Assembly (NCBI RefSeq): GCF_002795825.1
Contig: NZ_CP018800.1
Location: 1,302,001 to 1,366,000, forward strand
DNA length: 64,000 nt
Origin: Mariprofundus ferrinatatus
GTDB lineage: Bacteria; Pseudomonadota; Zetaproteobacteria; Mariprofundales; Mariprofundaceae
Direction: 5' to 3'
Shown here piece by piece: positions 8,922 through 16,043 of this stretch. The position numbers were made by a program, and so were the translations under genes. Each line of letters begins with the position of its first letter. Positions within the stretch are counted from its first letter, which is position 1. The notes below the pieces were generated by a model, which worked only from the letters and a program-made list of their open reading frames with translations, was not told the origin of the DNA and did no database searches.

Positions 8922-9251
8922 TTACCCCTCTCCGTTAGAGGGTACGCACATTTCCGGGCAATAGATGAATTTCAACGCATGCACCAGATCTGCAAATGCC
9001 GGGTTGGCAATGCGATAGATGACTTCCTGTCCCCTCTTCTCATTTTCAAGAATGCCAAGCATACGCATCTTGGAAAGATGCTGTGACAGGTTGGACTGAG
9101 CAGCACCAGTGGCCTCAATCAGTTCATGAACACACATTGGGCGCTCCAGCAGCAGGCAGAGCACAGAGAGACGCAACTCGTGTGCGATAGCTCTCAGCCC
9201 CTGGCTGGCTGCTTTAATTCGATCTTCTGGAATTTGGATTGTCTCATTCAT
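8922..9251 (-). CDS. ArsR-family regulator, BigR/SqrR-like
   Basis: A 109-residue winged-helix repressor. The recognition-helix region ATGAAQSNLSQHLSKMRMLGIL and the wing QEVIYRIANP are typical ArsR. It lacks the ELCVCDL metal site of ArsR proper but has Cys32, Cys40, Cys98 and Cys102. Cys32 (in LSVLCLLLE) and Cys98 (in KFIYCPEMC) sit where the persulfide-sensing cysteines of BigR/SqrR lie, so sulfane-sulfur sensing is a reasonable inference. It heads the TolC-adaptor-RND operon and is divergent from the ABC exporter, as expected for a local autoregulator. Metal sensing is the alternative. Confidence 0.85.
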   Translation of the reverse strand: MNETIQIPEDRIKAASQGLRAIAHELRLSVLCLLLERPMCVHELIEATGAAQSNLSQHLSKMRMLGILENEKRGQEVIYRIANPAFADLVHALKFIYCPEMCVPSNGEG

Positions 9252-9261
9252 AGGACGAAAT

Positions 9262-9298
9262 ATATTCGATTCTTGTTATATTAGCAAGATGTAATATG
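9262..9298. promoter_or_regulatory. arsR promoter with candidate operator, site A
   Basis: The plus strand holds ATATTA-N8-TAATAT at 9278-9297, a perfect 6-bp inverted repeat. On the minus strand a promoter TTGCTA-N17-TATATT overlaps it: the -35 lies inside the repeat and the -10 falls at about 9260-9266. The same site lies 50-70 nt before the divergent ABC gene, so one bound dimer could repress both directions. Confidence 0.6.
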
Positions 9299-9348
9299 AA
9301 TGAGATTCCATACATTGAAGTTAGCTCCGGATATGGGAGATTAAGGGC

Positions 9349-10266
9349 ATGGAAAGTGTGATCGTCAGCGCAAAAGCATTACGCAAAACATTCGCGGATC
9401 GAGAGGTGGTGTGCGCTGTTAACTTTGATGTGAAGAGCGGCATCTGCTTCGGCATCCTGGGCCCTAATGGCGCGGGTAAAACCACGCTGATGCGTATGCT
9501 GCTGGGGCTATCCCCGGTAACATCGGGCGAATACACACTGTTTGGCCAGCCTGTTTCCGAGGCATCGATTCACACCCGGGTCGGCGTCGTACCGCAACAG
9601 GACAATCTCGACCCTGACTTCTCCGTTCGTCTGAATCTGAAGGTATATGCAGGATATTTCGGTATTCCTGCCTCCGTAGCTGAGCCCCGCATAGAGGAGT
9701 TGCTTGAGTTTGCCGCCCTCACCTCGCGCGGCGATGATCAGGTTTCATCGCTATCCGGCGGCATGCGAAGACGGTTGATGATCGCCCGCGCCCTGATTAA
9801 CAACCCGGATCTGATAGTACTCGATGAGCCGACAACCGGGCTCGACCCGCAGGCACGTCACCTGATCTGGCAGCGGCTGCGATCACTCAAAAACAGCGGC
9901 AAAACCCTCATCCTGACCACCCATTACATGGAGGAGGCTGCGGAGTTGTGCGACGAACTGATGGTGCTCGACCGCGGACATATTCTGACACGGGGCTCAC
10001 CGCGTGAACTGATTGCCGAGCATGTCGAACCGGAGGTGGTGGCAGTTCGCGGCTTAAGCAATGAGCTTGATGCCATTGAGTTGTGCGAAGGGCTGGATAT
10101 CCGTCTCGATCATGTCGGAGACACCTGGTTCTGCTATGGCCTTGATGCAAGACCGCTGGTATCCCGCTGCGCCGAACGAAACGATCTGATCTATATTCAC
10201 CGCCCCGCCTCTCTTGAAGATGTATTCCTGAAACTTACAGGTCGTGACCTGAGGGAAGATGCATGA
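9349..10266 (+). CDS. ABC exporter ATPase, NodI/DrrA-like
   Basis: A 305-residue ATPase of an ABC-2 type exporter. Walker A is GPNGAGKTT, the signature is LSGGMRRRL, Walker B is LIVLDEPTTGLDP and the switch His is in LTTHYMEEA. The size and the C-terminal accessory domain fit the NodI/DrrA branch that pairs with a single permease. It is divergent from arsR and its last codons overlap the permease start (ATGA). The substrate is unknown; sharing the arsR control region suggests co-regulation with the RND pump. Confidence 0.9.
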   Translation: MESVIVSAKALRKTFADREVVCAVNFDVKSGICFGILGPNGAGKTTLMRMLLGLSPVTSGEYTLFGQPVSEASIHTRVGVVPQQDNLDPDFSVRLNLKVYAGYFGIPASVAEPRIEELLEFAALTSRGDDQVSSLSGGMRRRLMIARALINNPDLIVLDEPTTGLDPQARHLIWQRLRSLKNSGKTLILTTHYMEEAAELCDELMVLDRGHILTRGSPRELIAEHVEPEVVAVRGLSNELDAIELCEGLDIRLDHVGDTWFCYGLDARPLVSRCAERNDLIYIHRPASLEDVFLKLTGRDLREDA

Positions 10267-11039
10267 GCAGCTATAAGGTGATACCAGCCCACATCGTGGC
10301 CGTCTGGCGGCGCAATTTCCTAGTCTGGAAAAAACTGGCAGGCGCCTCAATGCTCGGCAACTTCGGTGATCCGTTCCTCTACCTGCTCGGACTTGGTTAT
10401 GGCCTCGGCCTCTACATCGGTGACATGAACGGCATCCCCTACATGGCATTCCTGGCCAGCGGCATCCTCTGCTCCAGCGCGATGAATACTGCGACCTTTG
10501 AAGGGCTGTATTCGGCATTTACCCGCATGAACCAGCAGGGAACCTGGGAATCGATGCTCTGCACTCCAGTGCGCATTCAGGAGGTCATTGCCGGTGAACA
10601 GGTGTGGGCAGCCACCAAAAGCCTGATCAGCGGCACGGCAATCTTTATCGTTGCAGGAGTGCTTGGCGGTATCCAGCAGTGGGAAACCGCCCTCTTTGCG
10701 CTGCCGGTGATATTCCTGACAGGCCTCGCTTTTGCAGGACCCGCTCTGGCGATCTGCGCAATCTCCCCCAGCTACGATTTCTTCCTCTACTATTTCACGC
10801 TGGCCGTCACACCGATGTTCCTCTTCTGCGGTGTTTTCTACCCGATTGATACCCTGCCCGCGTTTATCCAGGTGATTGCGCAGGTGCTGCCGCTCACCCA
10901 TGCGGTAGCCCTGATTCGCCCTCTGTTGACGGAGCTGCCCTTGAGTATGCCACTTCTGCATATCGGCGTACTCGCACTCTATGCGGTCACAGGATTCATC
11001 TTCGCGGCTCATCTGGCCGCCCGACGCCTGCTACGCTGA
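10263..11039 (+). CDS. ABC-2 exporter permease, NodJ-like
   Basis: A 258-residue inner-membrane permease with about six hydrophobic helices and the ABC-2 pattern: cytoplasmic N-terminus with VWRRNFLVWKKL, then GDPFLYLLGLGYGLG, and FLFCGVFYPIDTLPAFIQVIAQVLPLTHAV near the C-terminus, which is characteristic of the NodJ/DrrB group. It overlaps the ATPase gene by 4 nt and is followed by a hairpin terminator. Together they form one exporter; the transported compound cannot be told from sequence. Confidence 0.88.
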   Translation: MSSYKVIPAHIVAVWRRNFLVWKKLAGASMLGNFGDPFLYLLGLGYGLGLYIGDMNGIPYMAFLASGILCSSAMNTATFEGLYSAFTRMNQQGTWESMLCTPVRIQEVIAGEQVWAATKSLISGTAIFIVAGVLGGIQQWETALFALPVIFLTGLAFAGPALAICAISPSYDFFLYYFTLAVTPMFLFCGVFYPIDTLPAFIQVIAQVLPLTHAVALIRPLLTELPLSMPLLHIGVLALYAVTGFIFAAHLAARRLLR

Positions 11040-11048
11040 ACAAATAAC

Positions 11049-11076
11049 AAAGCCCCCTGCACAAGCAGGAGGCTTT
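11049..11076. terminator. Bidirectional terminator
   Basis: AAAGCCCCCTGC-ACAA-GCAGGAGGCTTT forms a stem of about 12 bp with one mismatch. It lies between the convergent ABC permease and the 54-codon gene, with a T-rich end on the minus strand (GGCTTTGTTATTT) and CTTT on the plus strand. Confidence 0.75.
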
Positions 11077-11106
11077 GAAAAGCTACAACGTTTTAATCAA
11101 ACGTCA

Positions 11107-11271
11107 TTAATGATGCGACTTCGACATCAGCTTGAGCATTTTCAGATTGATGACGATAAAGCGGATACCCTGCCAGATCAGGGATGTACGCATGTAGCGG
11201 GTAAAACCGGTCGGGGCCGGCGGATAGTAAGCCTGCTGGTAAGGCTCCTTATTGGTGATTTTGTTTGCCAT
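11107..11271 (-). CDS. 54-residue small protein after the second SQR-like gene
   Basis: Short gene from ATG at 11271 to TAA at 11107-11109, with a strong RBS (GAGGAG, 6 nt spacing). The product starts MANKITNKEPYQQAYYPPAP, a polar Tyr/Pro-rich head, and continues with an amphipathic-to-hydrophobic stretch (about residues 29-47, TSLIWQGIRFIVINLKMLK) and a His-His end. It is 34 nt downstream of the SQR-like gene on the same strand, with only a terminator beyond, so the two form an operon. I do not recognise the family. A membrane-surface accessory peptide of the flavoprotein is a guess. Confidence 0.7.
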   Translation of the reverse strand: MANKITNKEPYQQAYYPPAPTGFTRYMRTSLIWQGIRFIVINLKMLKLMSKSHH

Positions 11272-11305
11272 ATCTTGCTCCTCAGAATTCTTGGTATCGA
11301 TTTAA

Positions 11306-12763
11306 TTAATCTGGCAGCACTGACCAGCCCGGTTTCAGCTTGGCCTGATAGATGAAGGTATGATGCAGAATATACTTCATCCAGTGGCCTGCCAAACCGA
11401 TTTCACCGGTCGTCAGCTCAAGGTCGCGCCCTGTATCCGGATATTTTTCGAAGTCCGGTACTACCGGGAACACAGTCATCGTGGCAGCTGTACCCTTGAA
11501 TATGTGCGATCCGGTTGAAGCCACGCAGGCTGCTCCCATCTCCGCCATGGATGCCGTATGCGTTGGTTCAGCAGCACCATTGACCATATCGCGGATACTC
11601 ATGGCCACGGCTTTCGCCATTGTCGCCGAAGGCATGCCGGTTCTTGGCGGTGTCGGATTGATGGCTGTGCCATTGGTACTCTGCATCGGTTTACTGATCG
11701 GATGCGGAGGTGCGAAAGCAATGCCGACCGCGAATACATTTTTATACTTCGGCGTCTGGTATTTTCTTGGCCAGTCTTTGGCACTCCACTCTGCAAATGG
11801 ACGTGGCGTGTAATCGGCATCCACCTTCATGAAACCGTTGGGTGCAAATACCTCACTGGTAATATCCTCACCCGCATTATTGAATGCCTGCAGACCTACA
11901 CCGGCAAACGGTGGAATCAGCATGGAGAAGTCGAACTCCTGCTCGTGGAACTCCCCATCCAGCGTCTCATAATGAACCTTACCGGCCTCAACCTTCTTCA
12001 CGTGAGCACGGGTAATCCACTCAATTCCACGCTCAACCATGAGGGATTCGGCAAAGGTTTTGCCATTGGTGACATAACCGCCACGTTTGATATGAACACC
12101 GCCCATACCGAAATCGCCCAGTTCGTACTCATTACTGATCCAAACAACACGGGCCATATCGCGAACACCCTCTTCACGCAGAATATGGTCGACATTATAG
12201 ATATATTCGAATGCAGCACCCTGGCAGGTACACATACCGTGACCTGTTCCGATCAGGATGGTGCAGTGCTCACCAGACTTCATTCTCTCAATGACCGCCT
12301 GGAGCTTCTGGTTCGCTTCAATGGCATGGCCCGCGGTACATACCGATACGGTATGGCCGTGATCCGGACCCAGGCCCTCTGTGGCACCAAAGTTGAGCTT
12401 CGGACCAGTTGCATTGATCAGGTAATCGTACTCAACATTTTCCTGCTCACCGGCTTTCTCCGGCAGCGTATATTCAATGGTAATAAACGGAGTTGAATTT
12501 TCTCCGGCACCTTCCGGATTGATCGACAACCCCTTGGCCTGGAGAAACTTCACATTGGTTTTATTATAAACCTCGGCAAGATCGAAGGTGACCTCTTCTT
12601 CCGTCATCTGGCCAACACCCACCCAGATGTTGGATGGTATCCAGTTCCATTTGGCATTGGGCGAAACAACGATGATTTCATGTTTCTTACCCAGCCATTT
12701 ATCAAGGTATCTGGCTGCGGTATGGCCTGAAATTCCTGCGCCTAATATTACGATTCGAGACAT
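11306..12763 (-). CDS. Second SQR-like FAD-dependent oxidoreductase
   Basis: A 485-residue flavoprotein with the FAD motif GAGISGHTAA at residues 8-17. Its cysteines align with those of the SQR at 1-823: Cys142 in SVCTAGHAIEAN and Cys180 in GMCTCQGAAFEY, and a third, Cys413, lies in MGAACVASTG. The C-terminus (GLAGHWMKYILHHTFIYQAKLKPGW) looks like an amphipathic membrane-binding end. An extra CxC (Cys178/Cys180) sits at the active site. It is a divergent SQR type; polysulfide, flavocytochrome-like or another quinone-linked substrate is possible. Its promoter carries candidate operator C. Confidence 0.82.
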   Translation of the reverse strand: MSRIVILGAGISGHTAARYLDKWLGKKHEIIVVSPNAKWNWIPSNIWVGVGQMTEEEVTFDLAEVYNKTNVKFLQAKGLSINPEGAGENSTPFITIEYTLPEKAGEQENVEYDYLINATGPKLNFGATEGLGPDHGHTVSVCTAGHAIEANQKLQAVIERMKSGEHCTILIGTGHGMCTCQGAAFEYIYNVDHILREEGVRDMARVVWISNEYELGDFGMGGVHIKRGGYVTNGKTFAESLMVERGIEWITRAHVKKVEAGKVHYETLDGEFHEQEFDFSMLIPPFAGVGLQAFNNAGEDITSEVFAPNGFMKVDADYTPRPFAEWSAKDWPRKYQTPKYKNVFAVGIAFAPPHPISKPMQSTNGTAINPTPPRTGMPSATMAKAVAMSIRDMVNGAAEPTHTASMAEMGAACVASTGSHIFKGTAATMTVFPVVPDFEKYPDTGRDLELTTGEIGLAGHWMKYILHHTFIYQAKLKPGWSVLPD

Positions 12764-12818
12764 GTTTCCTCCTGCTTATTCCTCATTTCTTATAACTAAA
12801 TCTCAAAATTATTGCGTG

Positions 12819-12846
12819 AATATATTATAATATCGTTATATGTCAA
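12819..12846 (-). promoter_or_regulatory. Promoter of second SQR-like gene with candidate operator, site C
   Basis: On the minus strand TTGACA (12846-12841), 16 nt, then TATATT (12824-12819). The spacer (12840-12822) reads TATAA-N8-TAATAT, the same arrangement as sites at 2303 and 9279 though with fewer matches in the N8 part. An operator filling the -35/-10 spacer would repress strongly. Confidence 0.55.
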
Positions 12847-12912
12847 CTTAATATTTCCATCATCAGGAAACAGCAATTGAATCGATGCAAGTCGGCAAAC
12901 GTTATTTAGAAT

Positions 12913-12986
12913 ATTATTAAATTAATAATTCTTGATAATTTTACTCAACTTTTACATACTGGAAAATTGGATCGCCCGAGAGGCGA
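12913..12986 (+). promoter_or_regulatory. Promoter and leader hairpin of the 33-residue gene
   Basis: A 17-bp AT-only inverted repeat (ATTATTAA-A-TTAATAAT, 12913-12929) sits where an UP element or operator would lie. It is followed by TTGATA (12932-12937), a 17-nt spacer and CATACT (12955-12960). The predicted leader then holds a hairpin TCGCC-CGAGA-GGCGA (12972-12986) just before the RBS. Confidence 0.5.
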
Positions 12987-13000
12987 CATAGGAGAGCAAC

Positions 13001-13102
13001 ATGAGTGAAGTATTATCAGGCTCGATGGATGGAATTATACTGGGCACTTTAGTGTGCGGCACCGCAGTGGCGTTCTTTTTATTCGTAGGTGGCGTTATTT
13101 AG
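13001..13102 (+). CDS. 33-residue single-span membrane protein
   Basis: Tiny gene with ATG at 13001 and TAG at 13100-13102, preceded by TAGGAGAGC at good spacing. The product is an acidic, Ser-rich head of about 11 residues (MSEVLSGSMDG) followed by one Gly/Phe-rich membrane span of about 22 residues containing a single Cys. A promoter, a leader hairpin and a strong terminator frame this gene alone, so it is probably expressed at a high level as a monocistronic message. I do not recognise it. Size and form resemble small subunits of membrane complexes (CydX- or CcoQ-like in style only, not in sequence). Confidence 0.72.
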   Translation: MSEVLSGSMDGIILGTLVCGTAVAFFLFVGGVI

Positions 13103-13132
13103 TCACCAAATGCACAACATGTACCAGTAGAG

Positions 13133-13158
13133 GTCCCGGCTTGCCGGGGCTTTTTTTT
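13133..13158 (+). terminator. Strong intrinsic terminator after the 33-residue gene
   Basis: CCCGGC-TT-GCCGGG stem extended by one G-U pair, followed at once by GCTTTTTTTT. It lies 31 nt after the stop codon on the plus strand. Confidence 0.9.
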
Positions 13159-13225
13159 GCCCTGATTATTGCAACCAAACAAAGGGATGATAAAACACCA
13201 TCTTCTCCTTCGCCAAGTTACCCCC

Positions 13226-13603
13226 TCATATTGCCCTTGCGATCTGAATTCCCAGCCAGGTCAGTGTCAGGCAGACAACCACCTGACCAATCACATTACC
13301 GAATGCGAGGGAAACAGCCCCCTCCTGCAGAAGCCTTACTGACTCCAGTGAATAGGTGGAGAAGGTGGTGAAAGCGCCAAGAAAACCAACAGTAAGCGCA
13401 AGCCGAGCCACTTCACTCACCGTGGAACGCTCAATCAACCAGAAAAACAGGAAACCGAGCAGAAAACTGCCAATAGCATTTACGGCGAAAGTGCCCCAAG
13501 GAAAGGCGCCGCCAGCCATCTTCTGAATACCCGATGCCATCAGCCAGCGCATTACCGCGCCTGCTGCACCGCCAATCGCGACAGCAATCAATTGTCTCAT
13601 CAC
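13226..13603 (-). CDS. crcB: Fluoride ion channel CrcB/FluC
   Basis: A 125-residue, four-helix fluoride exporter that works as a dual-topology dimer. Family signs are GGAAGAVMRW near the N-terminus, GTFAVNAIGSFLLGF in helix 2 and GFLGAFTTFSTYSLE with the conserved Phe/Thr/Ser pore residues. ATG ATG at 13603 overlaps the rarA stop, and either Met could start. It is the last gene of the pyrE-to-crcB run. No fluoride riboswitch was recognised before it, so expression probably follows rarA. Confidence 0.93.
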   Translation of the reverse strand: MMRQLIAVAIGGAAGAVMRWLMASGIQKMAGGAFPWGTFAVNAIGSFLLGFLFFWLIERSTVSEVARLALTVGFLGAFTTFSTYSLESVRLLQEGAVSLAFGNVIGQVVVCLTLTWLGIQIARAI

Positions 13604-14919
13604 GATTTATCTCCCCTGCCCTTTCGCTCATTCAGCCAATGTATGCGCTCCCTGAGTGTGCGTTCAAAGCCGCGGTCGACCGGTTTGTACAGTTCCGCAT
13701 TCACACCCTCAGGAAAATGCTGCTGCGTAACCACCGCATCCTCAGCATCATGGGCATACTGGTAACCGGCGCCATGCCCAAGCTCTTTCATCAGCCTGGT
13801 CGGTGCATTCTTCAAATGTGTCGGGACATCGGTTTGCTGTGTCTCTCTGGCCAGCCGTCTCGCCCTCTTTTCAGCCATGTAAGCGGCATTGCTTTTCGGA
13901 GCGAGTGCCAGGTAGATCGCTGTCTCGAAAAGTCCCTGCTCCCCTTCTGGCGAGCCCAGAATCTCATACATGCGATGGGCATCGAGTGCCACATTCAGGG
14001 CCTTAGGGTCGGCCAGTCCGATATCCTCGGTGGCCATGCGAATCAGACGCCTGGCTATATAGAGCGGCTCCTCACCGGCCTCCAGCATACGCGCCAGCCA
14101 GTAAACGGATGCATCGGCATCAGAATCACGCACACTCTTATGCAGTGCAGATATCAGATCATAGTGGGAATCGCCATCACGATCATACCGTGCGGCCCTT
14201 CTCATGCCCTGAGCTTTAACCGCATCCTTATCCCAGCTTCTTTTCTGATCAGACTCATACAATGCTTCCAGGGCATTAAGCGCGTAGCGGGCATCGCCAT
14301 CGCTTCCTGCAGCCAGCCATTTAAGTGCATCGGACTCCACATTGAACATTGGAGCTTCCTGCTGCAGAAATGTGGCCGCACGCTGAAGAATGGATTCGAT
14401 ATCGGATGGCTGAAGCGATTTAAGAACAATTACCCGACAACGGGAAAGCAGAGCATTATTCAGTGAAAAGGATGGGTTTTCGGTAGTGGCTCCTACCAGA
14501 ACCAGTGTGCCATCCTCGATATAGGGGAGCAAAACATCCTGCTGTGCCTTGTTGAAGCGATGTATCTCATCAAGAAAAAGCAGCCATGTTTTCCCCTGCT
14601 CCTTGGCCTGACGGACCACCTGCTGCACCTCAGCCTTACCCGCGGATACGGCTGAAAGATGGGTAAACGGCACGCCTGCTGCATCGGCCATCATTGTCGC
14701 CAGCGTGGTCTTACCCACGCCAGGTGCACCCCAGAAGATACAGGAGATTGCCCGCCCCTCCTTCAGCATGGCTGAGAACCATGAATCTGGTCGGGTCAGC
14801 TCATCCTGGCCTGTAACCTCTGAGAGCGTCCGTGGCCGCATACGGTGCGCCAACGGTACAGCAATATCCGACTCAGAGACCCCTGCCTCAGGCTGAAGAA
14901 AAGAGACCTGTCGAGACAC
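13600..14919 (-). CDS. rarA: Replication-associated recombination ATPase RarA/MgsA
   Basis: A 439-residue AAA+ ATPase acting at stalled replication forks. Walker A is GAPGVGKTT and Walker B is FLDEIHRF, then sensor 1 GATTENPSF and arginine-finger region LLSRC. The C-terminal MgsA domain with ALYIARRLIRMATEDIGLADPKAL is present. It starts with GTG at 14919, two bases after the fadL stop. It follows ftsK and lolA as in Escherichia coli, but with a fadL gene inserted in between. Confidence 0.95.
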   Translation of the reverse strand: MSRQVSFLQPEAGVSESDIAVPLAHRMRPRTLSEVTGQDELTRPDSWFSAMLKEGRAISCIFWGAPGVGKTTLATMMADAAGVPFTHLSAVSAGKAEVQQVVRQAKEQGKTWLLFLDEIHRFNKAQQDVLLPYIEDGTLVLVGATTENPSFSLNNALLSRCRVIVLKSLQPSDIESILQRAATFLQQEAPMFNVESDALKWLAAGSDGDARYALNALEALYESDQKRSWDKDAVKAQGMRRAARYDRDGDSHYDLISALHKSVRDSDADASVYWLARMLEAGEEPLYIARRLIRMATEDIGLADPKALNVALDAHRMYEILGSPEGEQGLFETAIYLALAPKSNAAYMAEKRARRLARETQQTDVPTHLKNAPTRLMKELGHGAGYQYAHDAEDAVVTQQHFPEGVNAELYKPVDRGFERTLRERIHWLNERKGRGDKS

Positions 14920-14921
14920 CC

Positions 14922-16034
14922 TTACTCGAAAGTTTTGCTTACAGAGAAAACCAGCGCCTGTCTGCGATCACGATAGGTTCCCGCATAAGTGCCGGTCGCA
15001 GTTTTCTTGCTATAGTAGGTATAGCTGTAAGCCAGATCCATATGCATATTCATTATTTCGCTGCCAAAACCAAGCGTGGCACGATGGCCATCCTGATCGG
15101 CAATAATGGGATTGAAACCTGAAGCCTTGTTGGCTCCCTGTTCGTAGGCGTAACCGATACGGAACTGCGATTTCGGATACCAGGTCCATGTCAGGCCAGC
15201 CATGGCAGTCAATGTGTCGCGAAGATTCAAAGAATTCGGCTGTGCTGCAGGGCCGGTCACACTCATGCTCTTCAATGCCGACCAGCGGGTCCATTTCGCA
15301 TCCACTTCAAGGCGCCAGACATCGGCAAAATCATGTGCCACACCAACTGTCACCTCATCGGGAAGTTTAATGGAGAGCTTCTGGTTGGCCAATCCTGATA
15401 CATTCACTTTCGCCCCGGAGCGCCCTGTCAACCCGACACTCCACGCAGGTGCAGGTTTCCACATCAGTGCGGCATGGCCGCCGAAGGTGGTAAAGTTGTT
15501 GTTGTTAAAATTGTTGGCGCCTTGAGAAAAGGTGGCGCGCGTGAGATACCAGTCCAAGCCGGCAGCCACCGCGAGGCTGCTGCTAATGGCATAGACCGCA
15601 TCAAAGGAAGCGTGATCCACCATTAACTTGGTAGTGTCTGCGGCAGGCGTGCCGAATGGTGCGCTGCTCCAGTTGTTATTGATCTGGTATAGCGGTGCGA
15701 ATCCGAAACCTGCACCCCAGCGACTATCCAGCGGGGCCCAGGTTGCGTAGATATGCCCGACAGTGGCCTCCGTACCTGTGTTGGGGGCGATGCCGCCTGG
15801 AAGTTTTACCGATGAGTCGCGGTAATTAAGTGTGCCGCCTACAGTGGCCGACACACCTGGCAACCAGGCAATTCCAGCCGGATTATACACCACTGCAGAT
15901 GCATCGTTTGCGGTTGCAACAAAAGCATCTGCCACGCCCGCTGCAGCTGCAGAGTGGCCTGACTGTGCAAAACCGGCGGCATGCGCATTTGTACCCGCCA
16001 TCATCATGGCGATCAGACAAAATATTTTTTTCAT
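14922..16034 (-). CDS. FadL/OmpP1-family outer membrane transporter
   Basis: A 370-residue outer-membrane beta-barrel for hydrophobic compounds. A signal peptide ends at about residue 19 (AHA-AGFAQSGHS), then comes the hatch domain AAAAGVADAFVATANDASAVVYNPAGIAWLP with the NPAG motif typical of FadL. Repeated amphipathic strands follow, ending in the aromatic terminus SVSKTFE. Fatty acid uptake is the classic role, but autotrophs also carry such proteins for other lipophiles. It is unusual in the ftsK-lolA-rarA context. It begins 10 nt after lolA. Confidence 0.88.
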   Translation of the reverse strand: MKKIFCLIAMMMAGTNAHAAGFAQSGHSAAAAGVADAFVATANDASAVVYNPAGIAWLPGVSATVGGTLNYRDSSVKLPGGIAPNTGTEATVGHIYATWAPLDSRWGAGFGFAPLYQINNNWSSAPFGTPAADTTKLMVDHASFDAVYAISSSLAVAAGLDWYLTRATFSQGANNFNNNNFTTFGGHAALMWKPAPAWSVGLTGRSGAKVNVSGLANQKLSIKLPDEVTVGVAHDFADVWRLEVDAKWTRWSALKSMSVTGPAAQPNSLNLRDTLTAMAGLTWTWYPKSQFRIGYAYEQGANKASGFNPIIADQDGHRATLGFGSEIMNMHMDLAYSYTYYSKKTATGTYAGTYRDRRQALVFSVSKTFE

Positions 16035-16043
16035 TGAAGGTCC

